Assembly (NCBI GenBank): GCA_903847205.1 | Contig: CAINDA010000056.1 | Location: 1-64,000, forward strand | Length of the DNA: 64,000 nt | Source of the DNA: an uncultured Bacteroidota bacterium | GTDB taxonomy: Bacteria; Bacteroidota; Bacteroidia; 2-12-FULL-35-15 | Direction of reading: 5' to 3' | Shown here: piece by piece, positions 62,987 to 64,000 of the stretch | How positions within the stretch are numbered: the first letter of the stretch is position 1 | Layout: each line of letters opens with the position of its first letter | The notes under the pieces: generated by a model | The model's input: the letters and a program-made list of their open reading frames with translations, nothing else | What the model was told of the DNA's origin: nothing | The model's database searches: none | Translations under genes and position numbers: made by a program

Positions 62987-64000
62987 ATGCTCTATTCATT
63001 TCTAAAATTACTAATGCAGATTACCATGCGGGTGTTCTTCCGTTCCATCATGGTGCGCAATAAAGAACTTATTCCTGATAAAGGCCCATTGATAGTGCTG
63101 GCAAACCATCCAAGCACTTTTATGGACCCCATTGTAGTGGCTGCCATGCTTAACCGCGAAGTATATTTTTTGGGGAAGGGTGTATTATTCAGCAGCGGAT
63201 TTATGAAATGGCTGCTGCCGAAGTTTAATGTAATACCTATCTACCGCCAGCAGGACGACCCGGCAATGATGGCGAAAAACAAAGAAATATTCAATAAGTG
63301 TTTTGAACATCTCGAAAATGGCGGCATACTGGTTATGTTTCCTGAAGGCACCAGCATTACCGAACGCCGGCTGCGTCCCATTAAAACCGGTGCCGCGCGG
63401 ATAGCTTTAGGAGCTGAGGCCAGAAACGATTTTAAACTCGGAGTGAAAATAATTACCGTGGGGCTCAACTATGAAAACCCTCATAAATTCGACCGCGATT
63501 TATTTATTAATATCTACAAACCTATTACAGCAGGCGATTACAAAAATGATTACGCTGCTGATGAATTTAAAGCGTCAGAAAACTTAACAGAAGAAATCCG
63601 TAAACAGCTCGAAAAATCAATCATCGCCATTGAAGATGACAAAACAGATAAGCTGGTGAGAGATGTTGAAACACTCTATAAATATAAGCTTTCAAAAGAT
63701 CTTGGAATAGGCAGAAAAGATAAAGATGCAGATTTTACAATGACAAAAAATATTATTGAAGCAGTTAATTATTATAAAATACATGATCCTGCACGTGTTG
63801 AAAAAATACGTACTCGTATAAAGTGGTATATAAACAATTTAGATGCAGTGGGGCTGAAAGACAATGATATTGCGCGGAGCCAGAATAGCGGCTCATTCAT
63901 AGGCAGTAATCTGAAAGCCTTTTTTATTTTAATTTCAGGCTTCCCTGTTTATATTTACGGCTTAATAAACAATTATCTTCCTTTCGAAATACCTGCCGCT
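62987..64000 (+). CDS. PlsC-like lysophospholipid/glycerolipid acyltransferase (partial)
   Basis: The frame opens at ATG 62987 (MLYSFLKLL) and stays open to the window end, so at least 338 residues are present and the 3' part is missing. The acyltransferase motif I is NHPSTFMDP (about 40-48, with the His and Asp of the HX4D catalytic pair) and motif III is FPEGTS (about 123-128). The region after about residue 200 is charged and helical, and a membrane-type stretch (FFILISGFPVYIYGLI) appears near the cut end. It should acylate lysophosphatidic acid or a similar glycerolipid at the inner membrane. It is divergent from metK. Confidence 0.85.
   Translation, partial: MLYSFLKLLMQITMRVFFRSIMVRNKELIPDKGPLIVLANHPSTFMDPIVVAAMLNREVYFLGKGVLFSSGFMKWLLPKFNVIPIYRQQDDPAMMAKNKEIFNKCFEHLENGGILVMFPEGTSITERRLRPIKTGAARIALGAEARNDFKLGVKIITVGLNYENPHKFDRDLFINIYKPITAGDYKNDYAADEFKASENLTEEIRKQLEKSIIAIEDDKTDKLVRDVETLYKYKLSKDLGIGRKDKDADFTMTKNIIEAVNYYKIHDPARVEKIRTRIKWYINNLDAVGLKDNDIARSQNSGSFIGSNLKAFFILISGFPVYIYGLINNYLPFEIPAA

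Overview
The window is a low-GC bacterial chromosome segment that I place in the phylum Bacteroidota. The grounds are: a type A and a type B C-terminal sorting domain of the type IX secretion system (T9SS), a two-component-propeller/Y_Y_Y sensor, a CCC-motif membrane protein beside DUF2752, a YaiO-family outer-membrane barrel, SBBP and WG repeat proteins, and a Bacteroidota-type promoter (TTTG, 18-bp spacer, TAnnTTTG-like box) before metK. I could not resolve order or family. I saw no rRNA, tRNA, CRISPR array, transposase or phage gene.

Layout. 1-1.16 kb: a two-gene minus-strand unit (small membrane protein plus a permuted papain-like hydrolase), flanked by an inverted 9-bp motif and a large palindrome, so it looks cassette-like. 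1.57-2.9 kb: a 42-bp tandem repeat directly before an orphan 330-aa gene. 3.0-7.0 kb: a lipoprotein sensor phosphatase with fourteen propeller repeats and a SpoIIE output domain. 7.1-17 kb: housekeeping genes, mostly on the minus strand (metallophosphoesterase, NAD(P)HX repair, DUF2752/CCC pair, coaE, a double-length D-Ala-D-Ala-ligase-like protein, rdgB, SCO1, TlpA, GNAT, DUF421). 17.4-19.6 kb: dipeptidyl peptidase IV.

19.7-29.8 kb is a minus-strand surface-glycan cluster: methyltransferase, GNAT, two tandem beta-propeller glycosidase-like proteins, WbqC, DegT/DnrJ aminotransferase, two GT-C-like membrane proteins, an SMR/EamA-type transporter and a GT2. 30-37.5 kb holds a POT peptide transporter, a thioredoxin lipoprotein, lpxD, an RluD-type pseudouridine synthase, a T9SS cargo and a PASTA protein.

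37.7-49 kb looks like an exopolysaccharide or envelope-polymer module: a membrane GT2 synthase, a 1094-aa HEAT-membrane-LtaS-SPOR fusion, a membrane-anchored protein of unknown function, a TPR-YaiO barrel, a single-domain response regulator and a 1192-aa GAF/PAS hybrid histidine kinase with REC and Hpt. Neither signalling protein has a DNA-binding domain. This is my best candidate for an under-described system.

49-56.6 kb carries small metabolic and envelope genes (two methyltransferases, VOC, small lipoproteins, two beta-barrels, GNAT, WG repeats). 56.7-59.7 kb is a giant SBBP/Ig-like T9SS type B protein. 59.9-61.2 kb is an orphan 213-aa gene followed by a striking array of 28 21-bp monomers in a 63-bp higher-order pattern. 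61.4-64 kb has metK and a divergent, truncated PlsC-type acyltransferase. Between them lies a nested inverted-repeat region whose outer arm contains the -33 box of the predicted metK promoter.

All calls come from reading the sequence and recognising motifs. No database search was run.
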